64,000 bases of DNA from Spiribacter roseus (GCF_002813635.1 NZ_CP016382.1:1488001-1552000); one strand, 5' to 3'; numbered from the stretch's first letter, positions 19,477-32,147 are shown. The notes: a model not told the origin generated them from the sequence alone. Translations and numbers: made by a program.

Positions 19477-20437
19477 CCGCGTCCCGCTCTTCGATCAGTT
19501 CCTGCTCCGTGGCATTCATGCGCGCCTGCGAGAACTCATCAATCAGCAGACCCTGGACGATCTCGTACCGGCCTTCGACGCAGCGCACCGGAAACGAGTA
19601 GATCAGCCCCTCGGCGATGCCGTAGCTGCCGTCGGAGGGAATGGCCATGCTCACCCAGTCGTCGCCTGAGGTGCCCAGCGTCCAGTCACGCATGTGATCG
19701 ATGGCGGCGCTGGCCGCCGAGGCCGCACTCGACTGTCCGCGCGCCTTGATGATGGCGGCGCCGCGCTGCTGCACGGTCGGGATGAAGCTTTCCTCGAGCC
19801 AGCCCTGGTCCACCCACTCCATGGCGGGTTTGCCGTCCACCCGCGCATGGCTGACATCGGGGTATTGAGTGGCCGAGTGATTGCCCCAGACCGTGAGCCG
19901 TTCAATGTCGGTGACATGGCGGCCAGTCCGGTTGGCGAGCTGCGCCAGGGCGCGGTTGTGGTCCAGCCGGGTCATCGCCGTGAAGCAGCGCGGATCCAGA
20001 TCCGGGGCGTTATGCCGGGCGATCAGGGCATTGGTGTTGGCCGGATTGCCCACCGCCAGAACACGGACGTTACGACTCGCCACGGCATTCATTGCCTGGC
20101 CCTGGGTCGAGAAGATCGCCGCATTGGCCTCGAGCAGGTCCTTGCGCTCCATGCCCGGGCCGCGGGGCTTGGCGCCCACCAGCATGATGTAGTCGGCGTC
20201 CTTAAACGCCTCCTCTGGCTTATCGCTGGCCTGGAGCCCAGCCACAAGCGGGAATGCGCAGTCATCGAGTTCCATGATGACGCCCTGCACCGCGTCCATC
20301 GCGGGTGGAACCTCGAGCAGCTGCAGGATCACCGGCTGATCCGGCCCCAGCATGTCGCCCGAGGCGATGCGAAACAGAAGGCTATAACCGATCTGGCCGG
20401 CGGCGCCGGTGACCGCTACACGTACAGGTGTCTTCAT
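19457..20437 (-). CDS. mdh: Malate dehydrogenase
   Basis: NAD-dependent TCA-cycle enzyme of the cytosolic-type (type 2) MDH group, 326 residues. The Rossmann motif GAAGQIG is at residues 11-17, the substrate-binding arginine motif is [13 protein letters not shown], and the catalytic histidine lies in [11 protein letters not shown] near residue 188. It is transcribed alone, downstream of the rplQ terminator, and its 3' end runs 20 bases into uvrA on the other strand. Confidence 0.97.
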   Translation of the reverse strand: MKTPVRVAVTGAAGQIGYSLLFRIASGDMLGPDQPVILQLLEVPPAMDAVQGVIMELDDCAFPLVAGLQASDKPEEAFKDADYIMLVGAKPRGPGMERKDLLEANAAIFSTQGQAMNAVASRNVRVLAVGNPANTNALIARHNAPDLDPRCFTAMTRLDHNRALAQLANRTGRHVTDIERLTVWGNHSATQYPDVSHARVDGKPAMEWVDQGWLEESFIPTVQQRGAAIIKARGQSSAASAASAAIDHMRDWTLGTSGDDWVSMAIPSDGSYGIAEGLIYSFPVRCVEGRYEIVQGLLIDEFSQARMNATEQELIEERDAVKHLLP

Positions 20438-20515
20438 GGGACTCCTCCATCAGCATTTAACGCGGCAGTCTAGCAGAACTGCATCGCGCACCCTACGCAC
20501 AGGACGGATGCCCAC

Positions 20516-20541
20516 AAAAAAGCCGCCTGCTGGCGGCTTTT
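20516..20541 (-). terminator. Rho-independent terminator after rplQ
   Basis: AGCCGCC and GGCGGCT pair around a four-base loop. On the minus strand the stem is followed by six T, and A-rich sequence on the other side makes it potentially bidirectional. It ends the long ribosomal transcript before mdh. Confidence 0.85.
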
Positions 20542-20585
20542 CTGCAACGACGGCCCAATGGCCTTCGATCAGGCGGGCGCCCGCG

Positions 20586-20981
20586 TCAGGCGACGTCCTC
20601 GCGCTCTTCCTCGGCCTCGACCACCGGCCGGTCCACCAGCTCGACGAATGCCATGGGCGCGTTGTCACCGGCCCGGTACCCGGCCTTCAGGATCCGCAGG
20701 TAACCCCCGGGGCGCTCACGATACCGCGGGCCCAGCTCGTCAAACAGCTTGCTGACGATGGCCTTGTTACGCAGCCGCGAAAACGCCAGACGCCGGTTGG
20801 CGGTGGTGTCATTGCCCGCCAGCGTGATAAGCGGCTCGGCGATGCGACGCAGTTCCTTGGCCTTCGGCAGCGTGGTGCGGATGGCCTCATGCTCGAACAG
20901 CGACGCCGACATGTTGCGAAACATGGCCTGACGGTGGGAACTGTTCCGATTCAGTTTTCGTCCGGCTTTGCGATGACGCAT
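20586..20981 (-). CDS. rplQ: 50S ribosomal protein L17
   Basis: Last gene of the alpha operon, 131 residues, starting [12 protein letters not shown] with the basic N-terminus conserved in L17. The C-terminus is unusually acidic ([10 protein letters not shown]), in line with a halophile-like proteome. It follows rpoA by 12 bases and is followed by a strong terminator. Confidence 0.98.
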   Translation of the reverse strand: MRHRKAGRKLNRNSSHRQAMFRNMSASLFEHEAIRTTLPKAKELRRIAEPLITLAGNDTTANRRLAFSRLRNKAIVSKLFDELGPRYRERPGGYLRILKAGYRAGDNAPMAFVELVDRPVVEAEEEREDVA

Positions 20982-20993
20982 CTGTCTATCCCC

Positions 20994-21992
20994 TTAACCC
21001 ATGGCCCGGTTGCCGTTCTCGAGGCTCGCCGGCGGCCAGCCCTCAAGACGCATACCGAGTTGAAGCCCGTTCTGTGCAAGGACTTCCTTGATTTCGTTGA
21101 GTGATTTCTTGCCCAGATTCGGCGTCTTGAGCAATTCCACCTCGGTGCGCTGAACCAGATCACCGACGTAGTGGATGTCCTCTGCCTTCAGGCAGTTGGC
21201 GGACCGCACCGTCAGCTCGAGATCGTCAATCGGCCGCAGCAGGACCGGATCAACCTCCGGCTCCTTACGTCGCGGCTGATCCGCGCCTTCGCCGCCCTCG
21301 AGGTCGACGAACACCGACATCTGGTCGCGCAGGACGCCCGCCGCGAGGCGCACTGCTTCCTCGGGTTCGATCACGCCACTGGTCTCGACGTCCATGACCA
21401 GTTTATCCAGGTCCGTCCGCTGTTCGACACGTGCGCTCTCGACGTTGTAGGCCACACGCCGGACCGGGCTGTAGGTCGCGTCCACGGCCAGCCGGCCGAT
21501 GGTGCGCTCTTCCTCGGGATCACGTGCCGTGGCGGGCTCGTAGCCCCGACCGCTGGCCACCGTGATCGACATATTGATCTCACCGGCCTTGGTGAGATTG
21601 CAGATCACCAGCTCGGGATTCTTGACCTCGACGTTGGACTCCTCGGCGATGTCGGCGGCGGTTACCGTCCCAGGCCCCTTCTTGCTGAGCCGAAGCGTTG
21701 CCTGCTCACGCCCGGAGAGCCGCACCGCCAGTCCTTTCAGGTTGAGCAGGATGTCGACGACATCTTCCTGCACTCCATCCACGGCCATGTACTCGTGCAG
21801 CACCCCGTCGATCTCGACCTCGGTGACCGCATAGCCCGGCATGGAAGAAAGAAGAACCCGGCGTAGCGCATTCCCCAGCGTGTGTCCGAAACCGCGCTCA
21901 AGCGGCTCAAGGATGATGCGGGCACGCTTGTCGCTGACCGCATCCACCTCAACCACCCGGGGTTTAAGGAAGTCCTTAAACTGACCCTGCAT
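20994..21992 (-). CDS. rpoA: RNA polymerase subunit alpha
   Basis: A 332-residue alpha subunit. The N-terminal dimerisation domain begins [12 protein letters not shown] and contains the GYALGNAL-equivalent [12 protein letters not shown]. The C-terminal domain ([13 protein letters not shown]...[11 protein letters not shown]) contacts UP elements and activators. A start three codons upstream is possible, but AGGAG lies eight bases before ATG 21992. It sits between rpsD and rplQ, the standard alpha-operon order. Confidence 0.98.
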   Translation of the reverse strand: MQGQFKDFLKPRVVEVDAVSDKRARIILEPLERGFGHTLGNALRRVLLSSMPGYAVTEVEIDGVLHEYMAVDGVQEDVVDILLNLKGLAVRLSGREQATLRLSKKGPGTVTAADIAEESNVEVKNPELVICNLTKAGEINMSITVASGRGYEPATARDPEEERTIGRLAVDATYSPVRRVAYNVESARVEQRTDLDKLVMDVETSGVIEPEEAVRLAAGVLRDQMSVFVDLEGGEGADQPRRKEPEVDPVLLRPIDDLELTVRSANCLKAEDIHYVGDLVQRTEVELLKTPNLGKKSLNEIKEVLAQNGLQLGMRLEGWPPASLENGNRAMG

Positions 21993-22031
21993 GAATACCA
22001 CTCCTGATCGGTAGTGACGCTGACCGCGTCA

Positions 22032-22652
22032 CTACTTGGAATAAAGCTCGACGATGAGGGACTCGTTGATCTCGGCGGCGAGCTCGGCACGCTCCGGCCG
22101 CTGCTTCAGCGTTCCCTTGAAATTCTTGGCGTCGCCCTCGAGCCATTCCGGCACGCCATTCTGCTGGGCCATCTCGAGGGCCGCCTGGACACGCAGCTGC
22201 TTCTGCGCCCGATCGCGGATCGCGATCTCGTCTCCCGGCTTGACCTCGGCCGACGCCACGTTGGTGGTCCGCCCGTTGTGGAGAACCGCCCGGTGCGCCA
22301 CCAGCTGACGCGCCTCGGCGCGCGTGGCCGCAAAACCGAGCCGGTAGACCACGTTGTCGAGACGCGTCTCGAGCAGCTGCAGCAGATTCTCGCCGGTGTT
22401 GCCCTTACGCCGGTCGGCTTCCTTGTAGTACTTGCGGAACTGCTTTTCGAGCACGCCATACATACGGCGAACCTTCTGCTTTTCCCGCAGCTGCAGCCCA
22501 TAGTCCGACAGTCGTCCGCGACGCTGGCCGTGCTGGCCCGGCGGTGTGTCGAGCTTGCACTTGCTGTCGAGCGGGCGGACCCCGCTCTTGAGGTATAGAT
22601 CTGTCCCCTCGCGGCGGGCGAGTTTGCAGGTCGGTCCAATGTAACGTGCCAT
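22032..22652 (-). CDS. rpsD: 30S ribosomal protein S4
   Basis: A 206-residue primary 16S-binding protein with an S4 RNA-binding domain ([23 protein letters not shown]). In enteric bacteria S4 represses its own operon by binding the leader upstream of rpsM. The motif CKLARREG at the N-terminus lacks the extra zinc cysteines of the C+ form. Confidence 0.98.
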   Translation of the reverse strand: MARYIGPTCKLARREGTDLYLKSGVRPLDSKCKLDTPPGQHGQRRGRLSDYGLQLREKQKVRRMYGVLEKQFRKYYKEADRRKGNTGENLLQLLETRLDNVVYRLGFAATRAEARQLVAHRAVLHNGRTTNVASAEVKPGDEIAIRDRAQKQLRVQAALEMAQQNGVPEWLEGDAKNFKGTLKQRPERAELAAEINESLIVELYSK

Positions 22653-22668
22653 GTTCAGAATCCCCTGG

Positions 22669-23058
22669 TCAGACGCGGCGCTTCTTGGGCGGACGGCATC
22701 CGTTGTGTGGAATGGGCGTCACGTCTTCGATGTTGGTGATGCGGTAGCCGACGTTGTTCAGCGCGCGCACGGCTGACTCGCGACCGGGGCCCGGCCCCTT
22801 GACCCGCACCTCGAGGTTCTTGAGCCCGAAGTCCTTGGCGGACTCGCCGGCACGCTCGGAGGCGACCTGCGCCGCGAACGGTGTGCTCTTGCGGGACCCG
22901 CGGAAACCACTGCCGCCGGCGCTCGCCCAGGCCAGTGCATTGCCTTGGCGGTCGGTGATCGTGATCACTGTGTTATTAAAGCTCGCGTTGACGTGCGCGA
23001 TGCCATCGACAACCGTGCGCTTGACGCGCTTACGGGTGCGGGTGGTTGGCTTGGCCAT
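22669..23058 (-). CDS. rpsK: 30S ribosomal protein S11
   Basis: A 129-residue platform protein with the family signature [19 protein letters not shown] and the basic end [11 protein letters not shown]. It lies 16 bases before rpsD and 23 after rpsM in the alpha operon. Confidence 0.98.
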   Translation of the reverse strand: MAKPTTRTRKRVKRTVVDGIAHVNASFNNTVITITDRQGNALAWASAGGSGFRGSRKSTPFAAQVASERAGESAKDFGLKNLEVRVKGPGPGRESAVRALNNVGYRITNIEDVTPIPHNGCRPPKKRRV

Positions 23059-23081
23059 TTAAAACCTGTCCTGCTATTGCG

Positions 23082-23438
23082 TTAACGGGTGACGGCGCGA
23101 CGCGGTCCCTTGCGGGTCCGGGCGTTCGTCTGGGTACTCTGACCGCGGACTGTCATGCCACGCCGATGGCGGATGCCGCGGTAGCAGCCCATGTCCATCA
23201 GTCGCTTGATGTCCATGGCCACCTGCCGACGCAGATCGCCCTCGACAGGATATTCATTGACGACAGCGCGCACGCGCTCGAGCTCATCGTCGGTGAGCTC
23301 CCGAACCTTGCGGTCAGGTGCGATATCCGCTGCCTTGCAGATGTCCGCTGCCCGCGTCCGGCCGATGCCGTAGATCGAGGTCAGCGCAATTACTGCGTGT
23401 TTGTTGGCGGGAATGTTGACGCCAGCAATACGGGCCAT
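23082..23438 (-). CDS. rpsM: 30S ribosomal protein S13
   Basis: A 118-residue head protein contacting P-site tRNA and the B1 bridge to the 50S. Begins [13 protein letters not shown] and ends in the basic tail [14 protein letters not shown]. First gene of the alpha operon behind its own promoter. Its leader would be the place for S4 autoregulation. Confidence 0.98.
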   Translation of the reverse strand: MARIAGVNIPANKHAVIALTSIYGIGRTRAADICKAADIAPDRKVRELTDDELERVRAVVNEYPVEGDLRRQVAMDIKRLMDMGCYRGIRHRRGMTVRGQSTQTNARTRKGPRRAVTR

Positions 23439-23481
23439 GAGCCGTTACTCCAGGATTATTCTTTTCACTCGGAAACCCGGC

Positions 23482-23511
23482 AGTATAACCAGATCACCCA
23501 TTTGCATTCAA
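23482..23511 (-). promoter_or_regulatory. Sigma70 promoter of alpha operon (rpsM)
   Basis: On the minus strand TTGAAT (23506-23511) and TATACT (23482-23487) are 18 bases apart, five of six matches in the -10. The start point would be near 23475, giving a leader of about 37 bases before rpsM. Confidence 0.7.
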
Positions 23512-23525
23512 GATATGCGCCGCCA

Positions 23526-23642
23526 TCAGCCCTGACGCTGCTTGTGGCGGGCATCGGAGGTGCAGATCACCCGCACGGTGCCGCCCCGCTTGATGACCTT
23601 GCAGTTGCGGCAGATCTTTTTAACCGAGGCACGTACTTTCAT
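23526..23642 (-). CDS. rpmJ: 50S ribosomal protein L36
   Basis: A 38-residue protein, [14 protein letters not shown]..., with the zinc ligands of the C+ form: Cys11, Cys14, Cys27 and His33. It lies between secY and rpsM, the conserved position at the end of the spc operon. It is too short for many ORF callers. Confidence 0.96.
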   Translation of the reverse strand: MKVRASVKKICRNCKVIKRGGTVRVICTSDARHKQRQG

Positions 23643-23665
23643 CGTCCCGTCTCCAAATTTCCTGT

Positions 23666-25012
<1,347 letters not shown>

Positions 25013-25447
25013 TTATACCTCGACCTTGCCGCCGGCTTTCTCGATGGCCGCCCTGGCGCCGGCGGTGGCGCGGACTCCGCGCAGCGTCAGCGCCCGATGC
25101 ACCTCGCCGGACAGGACCACCTTGGCCGCCCGGGCATTGCGCGGGACGACACCCGCCGCCTGCAGGGTGTCGAGGCTGACCTCGTCGCCGTCGACCTGGC
25201 CGATCTCATGGAGCCGGACCTCGGCGACGTACTGCCCCTTCCGCGAGTTGAAGCCGACCTTCGGCACCCGCCGCTGCAGCGGCATCTGGCCGCCCTCGAA
25301 CCCGACCTTGTGGAAGCCGCCACTGCGGGACTTCTGGCCTTTATGACCACGGCGCGCGGTCTTGCCCATGCCGGAGCCTGCGCCCCGGCCAACGCGCTCG
25401 GCGTCGGGCCGTGAGCCCGGCGCTGGGCGGAGTGTATTCAATCGCAT
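25013..25447 (-). CDS. rplO: 50S ribosomal protein L15
   Basis: A 144-residue late-assembly protein with the Gly/Arg-rich N-terminus [21 protein letters not shown] and the family [12 protein letters not shown] motif. It abuts secY without spacer and follows rpmD by three bases. Confidence 0.98.
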   Translation of the reverse strand: MRLNTLRPAPGSRPDAERVGRGAGSGMGKTARRGHKGQKSRSGGFHKVGFEGGQMPLQRRVPKVGFNSRKGQYVAEVRLHEIGQVDGDEVSLDTLQAAGVVPRNARAAKVVLSGEVHRALTLRGVRATAGARAAIEKAGGKVEV

Positions 25448-25450
25448 CGT

Positions 25451-25639
25451 CTAGACCTCCTCGACGGAGAGCATGTAGGAGACTTTATTGATCATCCCGC
25501 GATTCTCCGGCGTATTCGCGACCAGCACGCTATGGTGCATCCGCCGCAGGCCGAGCCCGGCGATGCATGCCTTATGGCTGGCCACACGGTTCGCGAAGCT
25601 GCGGACCACCGTGACACGAAGCTGCTTACTCTTTGCCAT
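25451..25639 (-). CDS. rpmD: 50S ribosomal protein L30
   Basis: A 62-residue protein with the L30 pattern [28 protein letters not shown]. Located between rpsE (two-base gap) and rplO, as in most spc operons. Confidence 0.97.
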   Translation of the reverse strand: MAKSKQLRVTVVRSFANRVASHKACIAGLGLRRMHHSVLVANTPENRGMINKVSYMLSVEEV

Positions 25640-25641
25640 GA

Positions 25642-26142
25642 TCAGCCCTGCACCTCTTCTACCGTCTTACCGCGCTTCGCCGCGACGTAGTCCGGCGAGT
25701 CATACTCGGTCAGGGCGTTGATGGTGGCCTGCACGACGTTGATCGGATTCCGTGACCCGAGCGACTTCGCCAGCACGTCGTTGACGCCCACGACCTCAAA
25801 GACCGCTCGCATCGGCCCACCGGCGATGATCCCGGTACCCGATGAGGCCGGCTGCATGTAAACCTTGCTCGAGCCGTGATAGCCGTTCATGGAGTACTGC
25901 AGCGTCGGGCCGTTGAGGTTGACCTTGCGCATGTTGAAGCGCGCCCGCTCCATCGCCTTCTGGATGGCCAGCGGCACCTCGCGCGCCTTGCCGTAACCAA
26001 AGCCGACCGAGCCGTCGCCGTCACCGACCACCGTCAGTGCGGTGAAACCAAACTGGCGGCCGCCCTTAACAACCTTCGCCACGCGGTTGATGGTAATGAG
26101 CTTCTCGCGGAGGCCCTCACCATTGACATCATTTGTCGCCAT
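25642..26142 (-). CDS. rpsE: 30S ribosomal protein S5
   Basis: A 166-residue protein of the decoding-centre region. The double-stranded RNA-binding S5 domain ([19 protein letters not shown]) is followed by the ribosomal S5D2-type fold with [15 protein letters not shown]. Confidence 0.98.
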   Translation of the reverse strand: MATNDVNGEGLREKLITINRVAKVVKGGRQFGFTALTVVGDGDGSVGFGYGKAREVPLAIQKAMERARFNMRKVNLNGPTLQYSMNGYHGSSKVYMQPASSGTGIIAGGPMRAVFEVVGVNDVLAKSLGSRNPINVVQATINALTEYDSPDYVAAKRGKTVEEVQG

Positions 26143-26159
26143 CGCCTACGTGCCCCTAT

Positions 26160-26519
26160 TCAGAATTTGAGTCCGGCTTCACGGGCCGCATCGGCGATCG
26201 CCCGCACCCGGCCGTGATAATTGAAGCCCGAGCGATCGAACGCCACCTCGGTGACACCCGCAGCGGTGGCGCGCTCGGCGATTGCCTGACCGATGGCCTT
26301 CGCTGCCGCGACATTGCCACCGTTGGCGAGCGATCCGCGCATGTCTTTCTCGAGCGTCGACGCCGACGCCAGGGTCCGCGACGCGTCGGCGGAGATCACC
26401 TGAGCATAGGTGTGGCGCGGGGTGCGATGCACCGTCAACCGCGCGGCTCCGAGCTCCCGCATCTTGGCGCGACCCTTGCGGGCGCGACGCTCTCTTGCTG
26501 CCTTCTTTTGCATCGCCAT
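26160..26519 (-). CDS. rplR: 50S ribosomal protein L18
   Basis: A 119-residue 5S rRNA-binding protein with a basic N-terminus ([17 protein letters not shown]) and the C-terminal [24 protein letters not shown] signature. ATG overlaps the rplF stop by one base. The second Met, two codons in, is an equally good start. Confidence 0.97.
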   Translation of the reverse strand: MAMQKKAARERRARKGRAKMRELGAARLTVHRTPRHTYAQVISADASRTLASASTLEKDMRGSLANGGNVAAAKAIGQAIAERATAAGVTEVAFDRSGFNYHGRVRAIADAAREAGLKF

Positions 26520-27055
26520 TACTTCTTCTTGGCTTCTTTCATGATGACCCGCTCGTCGGCGTAGCGAACGCCCTTGCCCTTGTAGGGCTCCGGCGGACGG
26601 TACGCGCGGATATCAGCAGCGACCTGTCCGACCTGCTGCTTATCCACACCGCGGACCACGATTTCGGTGTTGGAGGGTGTCTCGACCGTGATGCCCTTCG
26701 GCACCGGGTGCTCCACCGGATGCGAGAAACCGAGGGTCAGGTTGACCGTGTCGCCCTTGGCCTGGGCGCGGTATCCGACGCCCACCAGCTTGAGACGCCG
26801 CTCGAACCCCTCGTGCACCCCGCGCACCATGTTGTTGATGAGTGCCCGCGTGGTACCCGCCAGCGCAACCGCCTCCTGGCGTTTGCGGTTGGGCACGAAG
26901 GTCAGCACCTGCTCGTCCTGCGCGACATCGACCCACTCGTGGATCGTATGGTGGAGTTCGCCTTTGGCCCCCTTGACGCTGACCTTGCGGTCGTCGCCAA
27001 GGTTGACTTCGACGCCACTCGGGATCGCGACCGGACTGTTCGCTACTCTCGACAT
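26519..27055 (-). CDS. rplF: 50S ribosomal protein L6
   Basis: A 178-residue protein with two L6 repeats and the C-terminal signature [14 protein letters not shown] near residue 155. It lies near the factor-binding region of the 50S subunit. Spaced 17 bases from rpsH. Confidence 0.98.
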   Translation of the reverse strand: MSRVANSPVAIPSGVEVNLGDDRKVSVKGAKGELHHTIHEWVDVAQDEQVLTFVPNRKRQEAVALAGTTRALINNMVRGVHEGFERRLKLVGVGYRAQAKGDTVNLTLGFSHPVEHPVPKGITVETPSNTEIVVRGVDKQQVGQVAADIRAYRPPEPYKGKGVRYADERVIMKEAKKK

Positions 27056-27072
27056 GACCGTTTATCCCGTCT

Positions 27073-27468
27073 CTAGAAAACCACGCAGAGGACTTCACCA
27101 CCGTGGCCGGCGTCGCGCGCCGCCCGGTCGGTCATCACACCCTGCGAGGTGGAAATGATGGCTGTTCCCAGACCACCGCGCACCCGGGGCAGCGTTCCCC
27201 GGCCTTCAAAGCGCCGCAGTCCGGGCCGACTCACGCGCTGGATTTCCTCGATGACCGGCCGGCCCTCGTAGTACTTCAGCGTCACCGCCAGCGTGGGCTT
27301 TTTCTCGGTGCCTTCGACCCGATAGTCGTGGACATAGCCCTCGTCCTTCAGGACCCGGACGATGGCCAGCTTCAACTTCGAGGAGGGCATCGAGACCTCC
27401 GTCTTCTCAGCGGTCTGCCCGTTACGAATGCGGGTCAGCATATCCGCGATGGGATCGGTCATGCTCAT
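27073..27468 (-). CDS. rpsH: 30S ribosomal protein S8
   Basis: A 131-residue protein binding the central domain of 16S rRNA, and in enterics the translational repressor of the spc operon. It begins [17 protein letters not shown] and ends with the conserved [22 protein letters not shown] region. Confidence 0.98.
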   Translation of the reverse strand: MSMTDPIADMLTRIRNGQTAEKTEVSMPSSKLKLAIVRVLKDEGYVHDYRVEGTEKKPTLAVTLKYYEGRPVIEEIQRVSRPGLRRFEGRGTLPRVRGGLGTAIISTSQGVMTDRAARDAGHGGEVLCVVF

Positions 27469-27514
27469 GTTCGCGTCACCTGGTTCCTTGCCTGGTTACT
27501 GTTGCCCATGCCGC

Positions 27515-27820
27515 TTACCAGCTGGACAGCTTCAGGCCGGGGATCTCACCGCGCATAGCGGCCTGGCGGAGCATATTCCGGGACAGGCCGAATTTGCGGT
27601 AGTAGCCGCGCGGCCGTCCGGAAACGTTGCACCGATTGCGGCCCCGCACCGGGCTGGCATTGCGGGGCAGATTCTGCAGCTGCTCCTGGGCTGCCACCCG
27701 CTCCTCCTCGGAGGAGGCAGGGCTGCGGATAATCTCCTTGAGCTCCGCCCGCTTCGCCGCATGCTTGTTGCGAAGCCGCTCGCGCTTGAGCTCACGCTGG
27801 ACCATGGAAACCTTGGCCAT
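27515..27820 (-). CDS. rpsN: 30S ribosomal protein S14
   Basis: The long, zinc-free form (101 residues). The C-terminal signature [20 protein letters not shown] is intact and the CxxC zinc motifs of the short form are absent. Confidence 0.98.
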   Translation of the reverse strand: MAKVSMVQRELKRERLRNKHAAKRAELKEIIRSPASSEEERVAAQEQLQNLPRNASPVRGRNRCNVSGRPRGYYRKFGLSRNMLRQAAMRGEIPGLKLSSW

Positions 27821-27832
27821 TTCCTGCCCTCT

Positions 27833-28372
27833 TTACTTGCGGAAGGGGAATCCAAAGCCCTCCAGAAGGGCCTTGGCTTCCTCGTCCTTGACTGCGGTAG
27901 TGCCGATCGCAATGTCCATACCGCGGACAGCGTCGATCTTGTCGAATTCGAGCTCCGGGAACACCAGCTGCTCGCCGATTCCCAGATTGTAGTTGCCCCG
28001 TCCATCGAACGAGCGCGGCGAAAAGCCGCGGAAATCGCGGATCCGCGGCCCGGCGATATTGATCAGCCGGTCGAGGAACTCGTACATCCGCTCGCGACGC
28101 AGGGTCACCTTGACGCCGATGGGCCAGCCCTCGCGGATCTTGAACCCGGCAACGGCTTTGCGCGTGTAGGTCACCACCGGCTTCTGCCCGGTAATGGCCG
28201 CCAGATCGCCCGCGGCGTTGTCCACGACCTTCTTGTCGCGGATCGCCTCGCCGACGCCGATGTTCACCGCGATCTTGTCGAGCCGCGGGACCTGCATCGG
28301 ATTGGCATATTCGAATCGCTGCGACAGCGTGCCGATGATTTCGTTTGTGTATTGCTCACGCAATCTGGCCAT
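27833..28372 (-). CDS. rplE: 50S ribosomal protein L5
   Basis: A 179-residue 5S rRNA-binding protein with the family stretch [13 protein letters not shown] near the N-terminus and [16 protein letters not shown] in the middle. Located between rplX and rpsN. Confidence 0.98.
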   Translation of the reverse strand: MARLREQYTNEIIGTLSQRFEYANPMQVPRLDKIAVNIGVGEAIRDKKVVDNAAGDLAAITGQKPVVTYTRKAVAGFKIREGWPIGVKVTLRRERMYEFLDRLINIAGPRIRDFRGFSPRSFDGRGNYNLGIGEQLVFPELEFDKIDAVRGMDIAIGTTAVKDEEAKALLEGFGFPFRK

Positions 28373-28381
28373 CTCGATACC

Positions 28382-28699
28382 CTAATCAATCAGCGTGTTG
28401 TCGGACTTGAAAAAGCGCACCCGACGCCCGGCTTCGCCATCGCGGATCCCGACCCGATCAGGCCGCCCGGTGTTCGGGTTGTAGATCGCCACATTGGAGC
28501 GGTGCAGCGGCTTTTCCTGCTCGATGATTCCGCCGGAATCATTCGCCTGGGGATTGGCACGCTTATGCTTTTTCACCTTGTTCGCGTTCTCGACAACGAT
28601 GCCGTCACGCTCGGGCAGGACCCGGATGACGCGGCCGCGCCGCCCCTTGTCCTTGCCCGCAATGACCATGACTTCGTCACCGGCTTTAATCTTCTGCAT
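28382..28699 (-). CDS. rplX: 50S ribosomal protein L24
   Basis: A 105-residue assembly-initiator protein with an N-terminal KOW motif (KAGDEVMVIAGKDKGRRGRVI). Two bases separate it from rplN. Confidence 0.98.
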   Translation of the reverse strand: MQKIKAGDEVMVIAGKDKGRRGRVIRVLPERDGIVVENANKVKKHKRANPQANDSGGIIEQEKPLHRSNVAIYNPNTGRPDRVGIRDGEAGRRVRFFKSDNTLID

Positions 28700-28701
28700 C
28701 G

Positions 28702-29070
28702 TTACAGCACCTCCGGCGCCAGAGAGATGATGCGCATGAAACGCTCGTTGCGGAGCTCGCGCGTCACCGGACCGAATACACGGGTGCCGACTGGCTGCAG
28801 GTTGGCGTTGAGCAGCACGGCCGCATTGCCGTCGAAGCGGATCAGCGACCCGTCCTGCCGGCGCACGCCGCGCTTGGTCCGTACGACGACCGCGTTATAC
28901 ACCTCGCCCTTCTTGACCCGGCCCCGCGGGATGGCGTCCTTGACACTCACTTTGATGATGTCGCCGATGCCGGCGTAACGGCGCTTGGAGCCGCCCAGTA
29001 CTTTGACGCACTGCACCTCCCGGGCCCCGCTGTTGTCCGCCGCGCCTAGCAGCGTCTGCATCTGAATCAT
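28702..29070 (-). CDS. rplN: 50S ribosomal protein L14
   Basis: A 122-residue protein that forms bridges to the 30S subunit and is the docking site of the silencing factor RsfS. The signature [13 protein letters not shown] is near the N-terminus. A 30-base gap separates it from rpsQ. In E. coli that gap holds the spc promoter, but no convincing promoter is visible here. Confidence 0.98.
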   Translation of the reverse strand: MIQMQTLLGAADNSGAREVQCVKVLGGSKRRYAGIGDIIKVSVKDAIPRGRVKKGEVYNAVVVRTKRGVRRQDGSLIRFDGNAAVLLNANLQPVGTRVFGPVTRELRNERFMRIISLAPEVL

Positions 29071-29100
29071 GGCGATTGACTCTCTATGATTGATCGTTGC

Positions 29101-29364
29101 TTACTGAACGGCCCGCTCGAGCACGTCCACAAGCCGCCAGGTCTTTTGCTTGGAAACCGGACGGCATTCGACGACCGACACCCAATCCCCCTTCTGGCAG
29201 ACGTTGTCCTCGTCGTGCGCGTGAACCTTCGTCGTGCGACGGATGTACTTGCCGTAGAGCGGATGCGGCACGAGGCGCTCGACGACCACGGTGATGGTCT
29301 TGTCCATCGCCGTGCTGACGACGCGGCCATTGACCGTGCGCTTGACGCTTTCCTTGTTACTCAT
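29101..29364 (-). CDS. rpsQ: 30S ribosomal protein S17
   Basis: An 87-residue OB-fold primary binding protein with the pattern [18 protein letters not shown] and [13 protein letters not shown]. It overlaps rpmC by four bases. Confidence 0.98.
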   Translation of the reverse strand: MSNKESVKRTVNGRVVSTAMDKTITVVVERLVPHPLYGKYIRRTTKVHAHDEDNVCQKGDWVSVVECRPVSKQKTWRLVDVLERAVQ

Positions 29365-29564
29365 GACTGCTCACCACTCCCGGTCTTCTCGTTGAGCACG
29401 GTCTTGATCCGCGCGATATCACGCCGGACCCGCGTCATCTGGTCGGGCCGCGCCAGCTGGCCCGTGGCCTGCTGCATACGCAGGTTGAACTGCTCCTTGC
29501 GCCGCTCGAGAAGCTCGCTCTCAAGGCTCTCGACGGACTTGTCCCGCAATTCTCTGGCCTTCAT
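29361..29564 (-). CDS. rpmC: 50S ribosomal protein L29
   Basis: A 67-residue two-helix protein near the exit tunnel. It begins [18 protein letters not shown] and contains [10 protein letters not shown]. The ATG overlaps the rplP stop by one base (TGATG). A GTG one codon upstream is possible but would add only a second Met-like residue. Confidence 0.97.
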   Translation of the reverse strand: MKARELRDKSVESLESELLERRKEQFNLRMQQATGQLARPDQMTRVRRDIARIKTVLNEKTGSGEQS

Positions 29565-29977
29565 CACATCACCGTCCGTTCGACGAACCGGGTGTGCACG
29601 GGCAGCTTGGCCGCCGCGCGGCGGAATGCCTCGCGCGCCACTTCTTCCGACACGCCCTCGATTTCGTAAATCACACGACCCGGCTGCACCTTGGCGGCCC
29701 AGTGGTCGACATTACCCTTGCCCTTGCCCTGGCGAACCTCGAGGGGCTTGGACGTGATCGGCGCATCCGGAAAGATGCGGATCCAGATCTTGCCACCCCG
29801 CCGGACATGCCGGTTGATGGCCCGCCGGCCGGCCTCGATCTGACGCGCCGTCACCGGCCCGCGCGTGGTGGACTTCAGGCCGAATTCGCCGAAGTTCACC
29901 TTGTCGCCGCGGGTTGCCAGACCGTTGTTACGGCCTTTCTGCTGTTTCCTGAATTTTGTGCGCTTTGGCTGAAGCAT
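29564..29977 (-). CDS. rplP: 50S ribosomal protein L16
   Basis: A 137-residue protein near the A-site tRNA elbow, with [17 protein letters not shown] at the start and [20 protein letters not shown] in the middle. Located between rpsC and rpmC in the S10 operon. Confidence 0.98.
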   Translation of the reverse strand: MLQPKRTKFRKQQKGRNNGLATRGDKVNFGEFGLKSTTRGPVTARQIEAGRRAINRHVRRGGKIWIRIFPDAPITSKPLEVRQGKGKGNVDHWAAKVQPGRVIYEIEGVSEEVAREAFRRAAAKLPVHTRFVERTVM

Positions 29978-29998
29978 GACTGACTCCTTGTAGCGGCG

Positions 29999-30661
29999 TT
30001 AGCCCGCGGCCCGCTGGCTGGGAACGGTGTCGGTATCAAGGATCTCGCCCTTGAACACCCAGACCTTCACGCCGATGACGCCGTAGGTGGTCTTCGCCTC
30101 GGCAAAGCCGTAGTCGATGTCCGCCCGGAGCGTATGCAGCGGGACACTGCCCTCGCGGTAGTACTCGCTACGCGCGATTTCGGAGCCGTTCAGCCGGCCG
30201 CCGACCTGGACCTTGATGCCCTTGGCGCCGAGCCGCATGGCGTTGCCGACGGCGCGCTTCATGGCCCGACGGAACATGATGCGCCGCTCCAGCTGCTGGG
30301 CGACATTGTCGGCCACGAGCTGCGCATCGAGCTCCGGCTTGCGGATCTCTTCGATGTTCACATGCACCGGGATCCCCATGCGCTGCGTCAGCTGGCGCCG
30401 GAGGCGGTCGATGTCTTCGCCCTTCTTGCCGATGACGATGCCGGGCCGCGCCGTGTGGATCGTGATCAATGCGTTCTTGGCGGGCCGCTCGATGCGGATC
30501 TTGCTGATCGACGCATGCGACAGCCGCTCGCGGATGAACTCACGGATCTTGTAGTCCGTGTACAGCTGATCACCGTAGCGGTTGCTGTTGGCGAACCACA
30601 TCGACCGCCAGTCTTCGGTAATGCCCAGCCGGAATCCCGTTGGATGAACCTTGTGTCCCAT
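29999..30661 (-). CDS. rpsC: 30S ribosomal protein S3
   Basis: A 220-residue mRNA-entry protein with a KH domain ([15 protein letters not shown]) and the C-terminal S3 domain ([22 protein letters not shown]). Follows rplV by ten bases. Confidence 0.98.
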   Translation of the reverse strand: MGHKVHPTGFRLGITEDWRSMWFANSNRYGDQLYTDYKIREFIRERLSHASISKIRIERPAKNALITIHTARPGIVIGKKGEDIDRLRRQLTQRMGIPVHVNIEEIRKPELDAQLVADNVAQQLERRIMFRRAMKRAVGNAMRLGAKGIKVQVGGRLNGSEIARSEYYREGSVPLHTLRADIDYGFAEAKTTYGVIGVKVWVFKGEILDTDTVPSQRAAG

Positions 30662-30671
30662 TCCTAAACCC

Positions 30672-31004
30672 CTAGTCCTCAGCGACGGCCACGGTAATGT
30701 GGCTCGTGCGCTTCAGGATACGATTCGCCGAGCCCTTGGCCCGAGGCTGAATCCGCTTGTACATCGGGCCCTCATCGACCTGGATGCGCGCGATGCGCAG
30801 CTCGTCGATGTCGGCCCCACTGTTGTGCTCCGCGTTGGCAATCGCGGAATCAACGACCTTTCGCACAATGCCCGACGCCTTGCGGGGGCTGAACTCGAGC
30901 ACTTCCAGCGCCCGTGACACTGGAAGGCCACGGATCTGGTCAGCAAGGAGCCGCACTTTCTGCGGCGAAATGATCGCGTATCGAAGCCTGGCCGCCGTTT
31001 CCAT
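30672..31004 (-). CDS. rplV: 50S ribosomal protein L22
   Basis: A 110-residue protein lining the exit tunnel, with the long hairpin region ([24 protein letters not shown]). It abuts rpsS with a two-base gap. Confidence 0.98.
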   Translation of the reverse strand: METAARLRYAIISPQKVRLLADQIRGLPVSRALEVLEFSPRKASGIVRKVVDSAIANAEHNSGADIDELRIARIQVDEGPMYKRIQPRAKGSANRILKRTSHITVAVAED

Positions 31005-31006
31005 GC

Positions 31007-31282
31007 TTACCTCTTCGCCTTCTTGTCGGCCTGGTGACCCTTGAACGTCCGAGTGGACGCGAATTCACCGAGCTTGTGACCGACCATGTTCTCGTTGACG
31101 AGCACCGGCACATGCTGACGGCCGTTATGCACCGCAATGGTCAGACCGACCATCTCCGGCACTACCATCGATCGCCGCGACCAGGTCTTGATCGGACGCT
31201 TACTGTTGGCCTCCGCCGCCACCTGAACTTTCTTCAGGAGGTGCGTATCAATGAACGGGCCTTTTCGAATCGAGCGTGGCAC
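31007..31282 (-). CDS. rpsS: 30S ribosomal protein S19
   Basis: A 91-residue head protein with the conserved [18 protein letters not shown] start and the [16 protein letters not shown] signature. Confidence 0.98.
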   Translation of the reverse strand: MPRSIRKGPFIDTHLLKKVQVAAEANSKRPIKTWSRRSMVVPEMVGLTIAVHNGRQHVPVLVNENMVGHKLGEFASTRTFKGHQADKKAKR

Positions 31283-31302
31283 TTCTGATCCACCCCTTTC
31301 CG

Positions 31303-32127
31303 TTAGCGTTTGCGACGGCGCACGATAAGCTTATCGGTGCGCTTGTTGCTGCGGGTCTTGTGACCCTTCGTCGGAATACCCCAGGGGGTTACCGGATGGC
31401 GCCCACCCGACGTCCGACCCTCACCACCACCGTGGGGATGGTCCACCGGGTTCATCACCACGCCGCGCACTGTCGGGCGCCGCCCGGCGATCCGCGTCGC
31501 CCCGGCCTTGCCCATGGAGCGCAGCGAGTGTTCGCCGTTACTGACCTCACCGATGGTCGCCCGGCACTCGCTGAGCACCTTGCGCATCTCACCGGAGCGC
31601 AGGCGCAGCGTGGCATACGCGCCCTCACGGGCTACCAGCTGGACACCGGCGCCGGCGGAGCGCGCCATCTGCGCGCCCTTGCCCGGCCGCATTTCGATGC
31701 AATGCACCTGCGTACCCAGCGGGATGTTGCGCAGTGGCATCGTGTTGCCCGGCTTGATGGGCGAACCCTGACCCGAGCGGACTTCCTGGCCCACCTTCAG
31801 GTTCTTGGGTGCAATGATGTAGCGACGCTCGCCGTCCCGGTACAACAGCAGCGCGATGTTCGCACTGCGATTGGGGTCGTACTCCAGCCGCTCGACGCGC
31901 GCCGGAATGTCTTCCTTGTTGCGACGGAAGTCGATGTCGCGATAGCGCCGCTTGTGCCCGCCGCCGATATGGCGCGTGGTGATGCGGCCCTGATTGTTCC
32001 GCCCGCCACTCTTGTTGAGCTTGCGGACCAGGGGCGCATAGGGCTCGCCCCGGTAGAGATCGCTTTTCACCGGCTGGGCGACGAACCGACGCCCCGGCGA
32101 GGTGGGTTTTGCTTTACGCACTGCCAT
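31303..32127 (-). CDS. rplB: 50S ribosomal protein L2
   Basis: A 274-residue protein close to the peptidyl-transferase centre. The catalytically important histidine region is visible as [14 protein letters not shown] near residue 225. Spaced 20 bases after rplW. Confidence 0.98.
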   Translation of the reverse strand: MAVRKAKPTSPGRRFVAQPVKSDLYRGEPYAPLVRKLNKSGGRNNQGRITTRHIGGGHKRRYRDIDFRRNKEDIPARVERLEYDPNRSANIALLLYRDGERRYIIAPKNLKVGQEVRSGQGSPIKPGNTMPLRNIPLGTQVHCIEMRPGKGAQMARSAGAGVQLVAREGAYATLRLRSGEMRKVLSECRATIGEVSNGEHSLRSMGKAGATRIAGRRPTVRGVVMNPVDHPHGGGEGRTSGGRHPVTPWGIPTKGHKTRSNKRTDKLIVRRRKR

Positions 32128-32147
32128 GATCGTTCAGTCCTGTCCGC